Assembly (NCBI GenBank): GCA_900542395.1
Contig: UQNM01000043.1
Location: 1-20,326, forward strand
Length of the DNA: 20,326 bases
DNA from: an uncultured Eubacteriales bacterium
Lineage (GTDB): Bacteria; Bacillota; Clostridia; Christensenellales; Aristaeellaceae
Direction: 5' to 3'
Shown here piece by piece: positions 7,792 through 14,404 of this stretch (position 1 is the first letter of the stretch; each line of letters starts with the position of its first letter). A program made the position numbers and the translations under genes. The notes below the pieces were generated by a model. That model was not told where the DNA came from. It saw only the letters and a program-made list of their open reading frames with translations, and did not search any database.

Positions 7792-8949
7792 ATGAAGGGC
7801 AATCTGATCTTGATCCATGGCGGCGGGCCGACGGCCGTGATCAACGCATCGCTGGCGGGGGCGATCCGTCAGGCGAAGAAAGAGCCGAACGTTGACCGGA
7901 TTCTGGCGGCCATCGGCGGCACGGGCGGCCTCATGCGCGGGCAGGTGCGCGACCTGACCGACATCACTGAGGAAGAACTCGCGCTGCTGGAACGCACGCC
8001 CGGCAGCGCCATCGGCACATCCCGCGATGCGCTGGAGGAACCGGAATACCGCCTGCTGGCGGAAAAATGCGTGGAGCTGGGCGCAAAATACGTGCTGATG
8101 AACGGTGGAAACGGCACGATGGACGCCTGCGGCAAGCTCTGCCGGATGCTGGCGGGCACGGATATCCGCGTGATGGGCATCCCCAAGACGATGGACAATG
8201 ACATCGCCGTGACGGATCACGCGCCGGGATTCGGCAGCGCGGCGCGATATATCGCCCAGAGCGTCGCAGAGGTGACGGCGGACGTTCGCGGCCTGCCGAT
8301 TCACGTGGTGGTGATTGAGGCGAGCGGGCGCAACGCGGGCTGGATCACCGCGGCCAGCGCGCTGGCGCGGCAGGCGGGCGTGGACGGCCCGGATCTGATC
8401 TATCTGCCGGAAAGACCGTTTGACGAGGCGCAGTACCTGCGGGACGTTCAGAAGCTGATCGAGGAAAAGCGCGGCGTGGTCGTCGTCGCGAGCGAGGGGC
8501 TCAAGGATAAGGACGGCAAGCCGATCGTCGAGCCGGTGTTCAAGGTCGGGCGCGCGACGTACTTCGGCGACGTATCGGCGCATCTGGCGAATCTGGTCAT
8601 CAAGCATCTGGGCTACAAGGCGAGGAGCGAAAAGCCGGGGCTGCTCGGGCGCGCGTCGATTGCGCTGTCCTCCGACGTGGACAGGCGCGAGGCGATTCTG
8701 GCCGGAGAGGAAGCGGTGCGCGCGGCCTGCGCGGGCGAAAACGGAAAGATGGTCGGCTTCATCCGCGAGAGCACGAGCCCCTATCGGGTGCGCACGACGC
8801 TCATCGACGTGAACGACGTGATGCTGGTGGAAAAGAAAATGCCGGACGAATACATCAACGAGGCGGGCAACGGCGTGACGCAGGCCTTCCTTGACTGGTG
8901 CGCCCCGCTGATCGGCGAGCCGCTGGGCGAACTGATTTCGCTGAGGTAA
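7792..8949 (+). CDS. 6-phosphofructokinase, PPi-type clade
   Basis: This 385-aa glycolytic enzyme phosphorylates fructose 6-phosphate to the 1,6-bisphosphate. Its framework resembles the PPi-dependent group: HGGGPTAVINAS at 9-20, GGNGTMDAC at 105-113, PKTMDND at 131-137 with the diagnostic Lys (K132, where E. coli PfkA has Gly), DHAPGFGSAARY at 142-153, and EASGRNAGW at 176-184. The base at the donor-discriminating position is odd. PPi enzymes usually have Asp after the third residue of the GG-x motif, but here it is Gly (G108), as in ATP enzymes. The phosphoryl donor is therefore uncertain. ATG 7792 is chosen over ATG 7753, which lies in the -10 element and would add 13 non-conserved residues. 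AAAGG at 7776-7780 or GGAAAG at 7784-7789 could serve as ribosome binding site. It appears monocistronic and is followed by a structured repeat. Confidence 0.9.
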   Translation: MKGNLILIHGGGPTAVINASLAGAIRQAKKEPNVDRILAAIGGTGGLMRGQVRDLTDITEEELALLERTPGSAIGTSRDALEEPEYRLLAEKCVELGAKYVLMNGGNGTMDACGKLCRMLAGTDIRVMGIPKTMDNDIAVTDHAPGFGSAARYIAQSVAEVTADVRGLPIHVVVIEASGRNAGWITAASALARQAGVDGPDLIYLPERPFDEAQYLRDVQKLIEEKRGVVVVASEGLKDKDGKPIVEPVFKVGRATYFGDVSAHLANLVIKHLGYKARSEKPGLLGRASIALSSDVDRREAILAGEEAVRAACAGENGKMVGFIRESTSPYRVRTTLIDVNDVMLVEKKMPDEYINEAGNGVTQAFLDWCAPLIGEPLGELISLR

Positions 8950-8954
8950 GGGGC

Positions 8955-9096
8955 ACGTTGGGGCGCTGCCCCAAGCCCCGGAAGGAACCTGAGGTTCCTT
9001 CACCTCCCACATATTGCCATGCGGCATGCCGCATGGCAAAGGATGGGGTTTGGGGTCTAAGACCCCAAGCGGGTTCGGGCGGCAGCCCGGCGCAGC
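8955..9096. repeat. Structured multi-hairpin intergenic repeat, copy 1
   Basis: The gap between pfk and the ABC operon is packed with palindromes in a fixed order. The first is TTGGGGC/GCCCCAA around GCT (8958-8974). The second is AAGGAACC/GGTTCCTT around TGA (8982-9000). The third is a perfect 26-bp palindrome (9014-9039), the fourth TTGGGGTC/GACCCCAA around TAA (9050-9068), and the fifth CGGGC/GCCCG around GGCA (9076-9089). Copy 2 at 18544-18690 repeats the first, second, third and last hairpins in the same order and orientation with changed arm sequences. The outer GGGC..GCCC blocks are roughly inverted relative to each other, as in a MITE. Whether it is a non-autonomous transposon, an RNA processing signal or a terminator is not known. 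Confidence 0.75.
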
Positions 9097-9122
9097 TCTA
9101 AAGGATGATGGAATTTCACCCT

Positions 9123-9150
9123 TTCAAATTGGCGGAATTTGACGTATAAT
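9123..9150 (+). promoter_or_regulatory. Probable promoter of the ABC transporter operon
   Basis: A perfect TATAAT lies at 9145-9150. The best -35 at a normal distance is the poor TTCAAA (9123-9128, 16-bp spacer), so activation or an imperfect -35 is implied. A TTGACG at 9139-9144 overlaps the spacer but has no good -10 downstream. The leader to the ATG at 9198 would be about 40 nt. Confidence 0.5.
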
Positions 9151-9197
9151 CAAAACATCAAAAGACATTTTATCCCAGAATGAACAAGGAGAAAGAC

Positions 9198-9989
9198 ATG
9201 GAAAACAAGAATAAGAAAGGGAGCCTCGCGGATCGGATTCCGCATCAGGTCTGGCTGCTGATCTCGTTCGCGGCGGCCATGGCGCTGTGGACGCTGCTAT
9301 CCGTCATCCCGGCGACCTCCCGCGCGTTCCCGAACGTGTTCAAGGTGCTCGGCTCGATCAAGACCATGATCGACCGCGGCGTGCTCTGGAAGGATATCTC
9401 TTCGAGCCTGATCTCGGTGATCTCCGGCTACGCGCTGGGCTTTGTCATCGCGCTGCCGGTCGCCATCCTGATGGCGTGGTATAAGCCGGTTCGCTTCGTC
9501 ATCGAGCCGTGGATCCAGTTCATCCGCAACATCCCGCCGCTGGCCTACGTGCCGCTGATCGTCATCGCGGCGGGCGTCGGCCGCAAGCCGCAGATCATCG
9601 TCATCACCATCGCCTGCTTCCTGATCATGTGCGTGACCATCTATCAGGGCGTCATCAACGTGGATGAAACGCTGATCAAGGCGGCGCGTGTGCTCGGCGC
9701 GACGGACAAGGATATCTTCATCCGCGTCATCGCCCCGGCGACCCTTCCGTTCATCCTGACGGCCATCCGCCTCGGCGCTTCCGTTGCGCTGACGACGCTG
9801 ATCGCCGCCGAATCCACCGGCGCGATGGCCGGTCTGGGCATGCGCATCCGCAGCCTCAACAACTCGTTTGAAGCCGCGCCGATGCTGCTGTACATCATCA
9901 TCATCGGTATTCTGGGCATCACGATTGAAAAGCTCATCAAGACCGCGGAAAGGAGGCTGACGTCATGGCAGGAGAAGCGCGAAATCTGA
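9198..9989 (+). CDS. ABC transporter permease, SsuC/TauC/NrtB type
   Basis: This is a 263-aa inner-membrane permease of the nitrate/sulfonate/taurine (and NMT1-like) importer family, with about six transmembrane helices. The EAA-loop region IKAARVLGATDKDIFIRVIAPATLP (about 160-184), with conserved ARVLGA and the P-x-x-LP end, docks on the ATPase. The ATG at 9198 is preceded by AAGGAG (9186-9191) at six bases and is preferred to the ATG at 9180, which lies upstream of that site. The coding end overlaps the ATPase gene by 25 bases. It works with the next two genes as one importer. Substrates of the family include alkanesulfonates, taurine, nitrate, riboflavin and thiamine precursors; none can be singled out here. 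Confidence 0.93.
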   Translation: MENKNKKGSLADRIPHQVWLLISFAAAMALWTLLSVIPATSRAFPNVFKVLGSIKTMIDRGVLWKDISSSLISVISGYALGFVIALPVAILMAWYKPVRFVIEPWIQFIRNIPPLAYVPLIVIAAGVGRKPQIIVITIACFLIMCVTIYQGVINVDETLIKAARVLGATDKDIFIRVIAPATLPFILTAIRLGASVALTTLIAAESTGAMAGLGMRIRSLNNSFEAAPMLLYIIIIGILGITIEKLIKTAERRLTSWQEKREI

Positions 9990-10771
9990 CCGAAAACAAC
10001 GTTCGCGTCAAGATTGACAATGTGCGCAAGGTGTTCAACACCCGCAACGGCGAGATGGTCGCCCTCAATGGCGTGAGCCTTGACATTCACGACAACGAAT
10101 TCATCTGCGTGGTCGGCCCGTCCGGCTGCGGCAAATCCACCCTGCTGAACATCATCGCGGGTCTGACCGAGCCGACCAGCGGCAAGGTCTACTGCGACGG
10201 CAAGGAAGTCACCGGCACCGGCACGGAGCGCGGCGTGGTCTTCCAGCAGTACGCGCTGTTCCCGTGGCTGACGGTGAAGAAGAACGTCATGTTCGCGCTG
10301 GAAATGCGCGGCGTGAAGGGCAAGGAGGCCGAGGAAGAGGCGCTCAAGTATCTGGCGATGGTCGATCTGGTCAAGTTCGCGGATCACTATCCCAAGGAGC
10401 TTTCCGGCGGCATGAAGCAGCGCGTCGCCATCGCCCGCGCCTACGCGGCGAACCCCGATGTGCTGCTGATGGACGAGCCCTTCGGCGCGCTGGACGCGCA
10501 GACCCGCACCCAGCTCCAGACCGAGCTGCTGGAAACGTGGGAGCGCGAGAAGAAGACCTGCTTCTTCATCACCCACGACGTGGAGGAGGCCATCATTCTG
10601 GCGCAGCGCGTCATCATTATGAGCGCGCGCCCCGGCCGCATCAAGGACATCGTGGACGTCAACATCCCGTATCCGCGCACGCAGGAAACCAAGCTGACCC
10701 CGGAATTCAACGAGCTGAAGAACCACATCTGGAGCCAGGTCTATCAGGAGTATCTGGCGGTCAGAAAGTAA
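9965..10771 (+). CDS. ABC transporter ATP-binding protein, SsuB/TauB/NrtD type
   Basis: This 268-aa nucleotide-binding subunit powers the importer. All motifs are intact: Walker A GPSGCGKST at 51-59, Q-loop FQQ at 93-95, signature LSGGM at 146-150, Walker B VLLMDE at 166-171, D-loop GALD and H-loop H204 in FFITHDVEEA. There is no regulatory C-terminal domain. A strong AAAGGAGG (9949-9956) lies eight bases before the ATG, inside the permease gene, which indicates translational coupling. The end is followed by a 64-bp gap containing a hairpin before the binding protein gene. Confidence 0.95.
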   Translation: MAGEARNLTENNVRVKIDNVRKVFNTRNGEMVALNGVSLDIHDNEFICVVGPSGCGKSTLLNIIAGLTEPTSGKVYCDGKEVTGTGTERGVVFQQYALFPWLTVKKNVMFALEMRGVKGKEAEEEALKYLAMVDLVKFADHYPKELSGGMKQRVAIARAYAANPDVLLMDEPFGALDAQTRTQLQTELLETWEREKKTCFFITHDVEEAIILAQRVIIMSARPGRIKDIVDVNIPYPRTQETKLTPEFNELKNHIWSQVYQEYLAVRK

Positions 10772-10780
10772 AACGTCCCC

Positions 10781-10803
10781 AAGCGGATCGGCAAATTCCG
10801 CTT
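10781..10803 (+). promoter_or_regulatory. Intra-operon hairpin before the binding-protein gene
   Basis: AAGCGGA (10781-10787) and TCCGCTT (10797-10803) form a perfect 7-bp stem with a nine-base loop. No T run follows, so it is unlikely to terminate. Such hairpins often mark RNA processing or stability steps that raise binding-protein levels over those of the membrane subunits; that role is inferred here. Confidence 0.4.
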
Positions 10804-10835
10804 CAATAAAAACGACAAATTCGGGAGGTAACAAC

Positions 10836-11804
10836 ATGAAGAAACTCATCGCTGTGCTGCTGGCGCTGTCCTGCATGCTCATCGGGGCTGCGGCCGTCGC
10901 CGAGACCCTGAACATCGCCTACATGCCCAACTACGGCAGCCTCTGGTCCGTGGAGACCGCGATCAACAAGGGCTACTTTGAGGAAGAGGGCCTGACCATC
11001 AACCTCGTCGAGTTCGCTGACGGCCCGACCATCATCGCGGCCATGGAAAGCGGCTCCATCGACATGGGCTACATCGGCCAGGGCGCGCACAAGCTGTGCA
11101 TCAACGGCCGCGCTTCCATCTTTGCGCTGAGCCACATCTCCAACGGCGATGCGCTCATCGGCGGCAAGGGCATTGCCACGGTGGAAGACCTGAAGGGCAA
11201 GGTTGTGGCCTACTCTTCCGGCACGTCCTCCGAGGACATCCTCAAGAACTCCCTTGACAAGGCCGGCATGACCATGGACGACATCAAGGCGATGGACATG
11301 GACGCTTCCGCCATCGTGACCGCGATGCTCTCCGGCGGCGTGGACGCCTGCGCGACCTGGAGCCCGAACAGCCTCAAGATCCTTGAGGAGATGCCGGACG
11401 CGACCAAGCTGACCGACAACATGACCTTCAGCGACACCACCGTTTCTCTGGCGAGCTGGATCTGCATGCCGAAGTACGGCGAGGAGAACCACGACCTGCT
11501 GATTCGCTTCACCCGTGCGCTGTTCAAGGGCATGGATTACAGCGCGAACGAGCACTACGACGAGGTCAGCGAGTGGGTTTCCAAGCAGACCGCGACCGAT
11601 TATGAGTCCGTTTACAACCAGCGCGGCGACGCGCAGTGGCTGACCGGCAAGGAAGTGGCGCAGGGCGCTGCCGACGGCACCGTCGCCAAGTACTACGAGC
11701 TCCAGCGCGACAACTTCGTGAAGGCTGGCGCGGTGGAGAAGGATCCGGCGCCGGACGTTTCCGAGTACGTGCTCTTCGACGTGATGATCGAGGCCGGCAA
11801 GTAA
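10836..11804 (+). CDS. ABC transporter substrate-binding protein, SsuA/TauA/NMT1-like
   Basis: This 322-aa exported periplasmic-type binding protein supplies the permease-ATPase pair. It has a signal peptide: KK at 2-3, a hydrophobic core of about 4-18 and a probable signal peptidase I site after AVA (22). C13 lies too early and lacks a proper lipobox (ALSC), so a lipoprotein is unlikely unless the start is different; how it stays at the surface is therefore unclear. The mature part starts TLNIAYMPNYGSLW, followed by ETAINKGYFEEEGLTINLVEF and DMGYIG, a type II binding fold of the NMT1/TauA group. GGGAGGT at 10823-10829 gives a strong start. It is the last gene of the operon before a terminator. 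The ligand is unknown. Confidence 0.92.
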   Translation: MKKLIAVLLALSCMLIGAAAVAETLNIAYMPNYGSLWSVETAINKGYFEEEGLTINLVEFADGPTIIAAMESGSIDMGYIGQGAHKLCINGRASIFALSHISNGDALIGGKGIATVEDLKGKVVAYSSGTSSEDILKNSLDKAGMTMDDIKAMDMDASAIVTAMLSGGVDACATWSPNSLKILEEMPDATKLTDNMTFSDTTVSLASWICMPKYGEENHDLLIRFTRALFKGMDYSANEHYDEVSEWVSKQTATDYESVYNQRGDAQWLTGKEVAQGAADGTVAKYYELQRDNFVKAGAVEKDPAPDVSEYVLFDVMIEAGK

Positions 11805-11835
11805 TTCCGGAAAGCGAAAACAAAACTGAAAGCCT

Positions 11836-11876
11836 GGCATTAGGCCACCCTTCTGCGGGTCGGCCTAATGCCTTTT
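11836..11876 (+). terminator. Terminator of the ABC transporter operon
   Basis: GGCATTAGGCC (11836-11846) pairs with GGCCTAATGCC (11862-11872). The stem continues as ACCC/GGGT past a one-base bulge (C11861) to a TTCTGC loop. Four T residues (11873-11876) follow, a short but adequate tail. It begins 32 bases after the binding-protein stop. Confidence 0.85.
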
Positions 11877-12002
11877 GGCACGTAGAGGGCGTTAAACCGC
11901 CCGCGCGCGGGATTCGGCTAAACGGGGGCGCGCGTTCAAAGAGGATTTCCGCAAGAAAAGGCGAACATTATCAGACAGAAGAAATCGGAGGCGGATCATT
12001 CC
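11877..12002 (+). other. GC-rich leader of the two-component genes
   Basis: This 126-bp gap holds a perfect 12-bp palindrome of CCCGCG/CGCGGG (11900-11911), preceded by a small GGGCG/CGCCC hairpin, and the ribosome binding site GGAGG at 11987-11991. I see no convincing -35/-10 pair. Transcription could come from read-through or from a promoter not recognisable by eye. Confidence 0.35.
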
Positions 12003-13502
12003 ATGCTGTTTGTGCTCATCGTGCTGCTGCTTGTCGCGTCCGTTTTTGTGCTGCTGATGAAGAAGAACCGGGAATCGCTGTGCCTGCTGGGCATGTGCTG
12101 CAGCCTGATGGTGCAGTTTTCCGGCATCCTGATTTTCATTGCCAAAAAGGGCGGATATTCCAGAAGCATCATCCATTTTCTCTTTTTCTCGCAGGCGCTG
12201 AGAAATAAGCTGCAATACCTGTTTATCACGCTGGACGCGCTGGGCTATGTCATCGCGGTGGGGCGCTATCTGTTCCCGCTGTTTTTGCTGGAAAGCGCGC
12301 TGCAATACTCGATGATCGGCTGGATCAGGCGGCACCCCGATATCCAGAAATGGATTTGTGCGCTGCCCGCGGCGACGCTGGCGGTGTATTTCCCGCCGGT
12401 GTTCCGCTTCATTGTGAACCAGTGGCCGGTCATGCACTCCGTGCTGGTCGAGGGAGCGTACTGGTGGATCACCGCGTATGTGGCGGCCGCGCTGGTGCTG
12501 ATGATTCAGGAGCTTTTCGCCATCACGATGCGCTTTTGCCGCCAGCAGTTCGTGGGCATTGTCGGCTGCCATCTGGCGCTCAGCGGGCTGTATCTGCTCT
12601 ACTGCGGGCAGGACCCCGCGCAGGTCTATCAGTTTTACAGTTACGATTATATCTGGAACAAGGGCATCGGCTATCTGCAATACGCGCCGACGATCGCGGG
12701 ATATGTGACCATCGTGGTCGTCAACGTCATCTGCGGCGTGCTCGGCACGATCAGCCTGCTGCACTACACGCAGGATTCGTTCCTCAGCGATCAGGAGGAG
12801 ATGGCGCTGGAGCGCAAGTTCGACATCGCGCGAACGGGCGCGTCCGTGTTCGTCCATTCCATCAAAAACCAGCTCCTGGCCAACCGCATCCTCGAAAAGC
12901 GCATCTCGCAGGAGCTGGACAAGCCGGAGCCCGACCTGAGCCGCGTCCGCGCCTGCGTGAATCAGCTTCAGGAGAGCAACGAAATGCTCATCTCGCGCAG
13001 CGAGGAGCTGTATCGCACGGTCAAAAACAAGTCCGTGACGCTGGTGCCGACGACGCTGGGGCAGATTCGGGAGACGACGCTGGAGCGATTCAGGCGCAAA
13101 TACCCGGATGCGCTGCTGGAATGTCGGTTAAACGAAAGCGAGACGGTGCTGGCGGACGGCAACTACCTGAGCGAGGCGCTGTACAACCTGCTGACCAACG
13201 CATGGGAAGCGAACGTGGACGCGGGGCACGGGGACAGGCCGATTCGGCTGTCGAGCAGCCGGGAGCGGCTGTACGTCGTGCTGGAGGTTCGCGACGAGGG
13301 ATGCGGCATGACCAAGGCCGAGCAGAAAAAGATTTTTGAACCGTTTTATTCATCCAAAAACAGCAACACGAGCTGGGGCATGGGGCTTTATCACGTGCGC
13401 ACGATTGTGCGGGCGCATGTGGGCAGTCTGCGGGTGGAGAGCAAGCCGGGGCGGGGAACATCCTTCTTCGTGCTTCTGCCCAAATATGTGCAGGACAGGT
13501 GA
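12003..13502 (+). CDS. Membrane sensor histidine kinase
   Basis: This 499-aa kinase has a long integral-membrane sensor of about 270 residues (roughly 7-8 hydrophobic helices, with no large extracytoplasmic domain and no HAMP or PAS that I can see). A dimerisation/phosphoacceptor helix pair follows, with H285 in VFVHSIKNQLLANR and a coiled helix to about 340. The ATPase domain has the N-box NLLTNAWEAN from N395, G1 DEGCGM from D431, the F-box FEPFYSSK and G2 SWGMGL at 457-462. The HSIKNQ type of H-box resembles CitA/DcuS- and LytS-related kinases. ATG 12003 is 11 bases after GGAGG (11987-11991), a slightly long spacing. Stop TGA at 13500-13502 is a few bases before the regulator start, so the two are coupled. 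The signal sensed is unknown. Position after the importer suggests, but does not prove, that it regulates it. Confidence 0.92.
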   Translation: MLFVLIVLLLVASVFVLLMKKNRESLCLLGMCCSLMVQFSGILIFIAKKGGYSRSIIHFLFFSQALRNKLQYLFITLDALGYVIAVGRYLFPLFLLESALQYSMIGWIRRHPDIQKWICALPAATLAVYFPPVFRFIVNQWPVMHSVLVEGAYWWITAYVAAALVLMIQELFAITMRFCRQQFVGIVGCHLALSGLYLLYCGQDPAQVYQFYSYDYIWNKGIGYLQYAPTIAGYVTIVVVNVICGVLGTISLLHYTQDSFLSDQEEMALERKFDIARTGASVFVHSIKNQLLANRILEKRISQELDKPEPDLSRVRACVNQLQESNEMLISRSEELYRTVKNKSVTLVPTTLGQIRETTLERFRRKYPDALLECRLNESETVLADGNYLSEALYNLLTNAWEANVDAGHGDRPIRLSSSRERLYVVLEVRDEGCGMTKAEQKKIFEPFYSSKNSNTSWGMGLYHVRTIVRAHVGSLRVESKPGRGTSFFVLLPKYVQDR

Positions 13503-13509
13503 TGAAATG

Positions 13510-14172
13510 ATGAAGATACTGATTGCGGATGATTTCGAGCTGCTTCGGGAGGATCTTTGCGACACCCTCGGCGCGCAGGCGGACATGGAGGTGGTCGGCG
13601 CGGCGCAGAGCGGCGCGCAGGTCGAGGAGATGGCCGCGCGGCTTGACTTTGACGTGCTGCTCATCGACATCGAGATGGAGAACACGACGGCGGGGATTCG
13701 CGCCGCGGAAAACATTCTGGCCGAGAAGCCGGACACCATCGTGATTTTCCTGACCGCGCACGAGACGGAGAACATGATTCTCATGTCCATGGGCGCGGGG
13801 GCGGTGGATTACGTCGTCAAGGGCTGCGCGGAGGAGGAGCTGCTCGAACACATCCGCAAGGCCTACGAGGGCGAGCCGATGCTCGACGCGCGGGTGCAGC
13901 ACATGGTGCTCAAGGAGTATTCCCGCCTGCGCCGCTCGGAAAAGAGCCTGCTGTTTTTCATCAACAACGTGTCCCAGTTGACCCCGGCGGAGCGGAGCCT
14001 TGTGCGCTATCTGCTCGACGGGATGAAGGTCAAGGATATCGCGGCGGCGCGGTGCGTCGAGGTGGTGACGGTCAAAACCCAGATCAAGGGGCTGCTTCGC
14101 AAATTCGGCTGCACGAGAACCAAGGAAATTGTTGAAATGATACACGAGCTGGGCGTAGAGCATTTGTTTTAA
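13510..14172 (+). CDS. Response regulator, NarL/LuxR family
   Basis: This 220-aa cytoplasmic transcription factor is the partner of the kinase directly upstream. The receiver domain (about 1-120) has the acidic pair D7-D8, phosphoacceptor D53 (LLIDIEM), T82 and K104 (VVKG). The C-terminal LuxR-type helix-turn-helix (about 155-215) reads LTPAERSLVRYLLDGMKVKDIA with the recognition helix VVTVKTQIKGLLRKFG. AGGTGA at 13497-13502 spaces best to the second of two tandem ATG codons (13510); the ATG at 13507 would add one Met. It probably binds promoters as a dimer. Targets are unknown; the importer operon and the sugar cluster next door are the obvious candidates. Confidence 0.93.
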   Translation: MKILIADDFELLREDLCDTLGAQADMEVVGAAQSGAQVEEMAARLDFDVLLIDIEMENTTAGIRAAENILAEKPDTIVIFLTAHETENMILMSMGAGAVDYVVKGCAEEELLEHIRKAYEGEPMLDARVQHMVLKEYSRLRRSEKSLLFFINNVSQLTPAERSLVRYLLDGMKVKDIAAARCVEVVTVKTQIKGLLRKFGCTRTKEIVEMIHELGVEHLF

Positions 14173-14184
14173 CCGTAAACGAGC

Positions 14185-14339
14185 AAAGCCGAAATTTTGC
14201 ACAATCTGTAATGGGCGCGCGATGCCTGACTCCTTCAGTCACGGCTACGCCGTGCCAGCTCCCTCAAAGAGGGAGCTCTTTGATCGGGTTGTTTGCCGTT
14301 TAAGCGATACGTCGCGCATTTTGTGCAGAATTCGCTTTT
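14185..14339. repeat. MITE-like palindromic element with inverted ends
   Basis: A stretch after the regulator gene is bounded by inverted copies of one motif: 14185-14206 read on the minus strand and 14319-14339 on the plus strand share TTGTGCA.AATT..CG.CTTT. Just inside lie roughly inverted GCGCGCGA and TCGCGC blocks. The core has a CACGGC/GCCGTG hairpin (14240-14254, loop TAC) and an AGCTCCCTC/GAGGGAGCT hairpin (14257-14277, loop AAA). The core resembles a palindromic repeat that I recall as common between genes in Clostridia (AGCTCCCTC..GAGGGAGCT next to a GACTGA..AGTC unit), though I could not check this. No ORF is inside, so any mobility would need a transposase elsewhere. Confidence 0.65.
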
Positions 14340-14352
14340 TGCTCAAATAATA

Positions 14353-14379
14353 CAAACATCTCAAACATCTCAAACATAT
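14353..14379 (+). repeat. Three tandem 9-bp repeats (CAAACATCT) before the nagB-like gene
   Basis: CAAACATCT occurs at 14353-14361 and 14362-14370, with a third near copy (CAAACATAT) at 14371-14379. The array starts 52 bases before the chosen start codon and sits just after an AATAAT (14346-14351) that could be a -10 element. It may be a phased binding site or transcript leader; no regulator is recognised. Confidence 0.5.
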
Positions 14380-14404
14380 TGAGGGAACATCAAGGAGGAA
14401 CATG

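Noticed and set aside
8898..9101. 67-aa + strand frame across the intergenic repeat
   Set aside because: It overlaps the end of the PFK gene and the palindromic repeat; there is no ribosome binding site and no protein-like pattern.
9097..9197. Riboswitch (TPP or similar) before the ABC operon, prompted by the NMT1-like binding protein
   Set aside because: I could not find the TPP core motifs or another known aptamer; the leader after TATAAT is only about 40 nt.
14353..14379. Tandem repeats considered as a CRISPR array
   Set aside because: Units of nine bases without spacers and with no cas genes nearby do not fit CRISPR.
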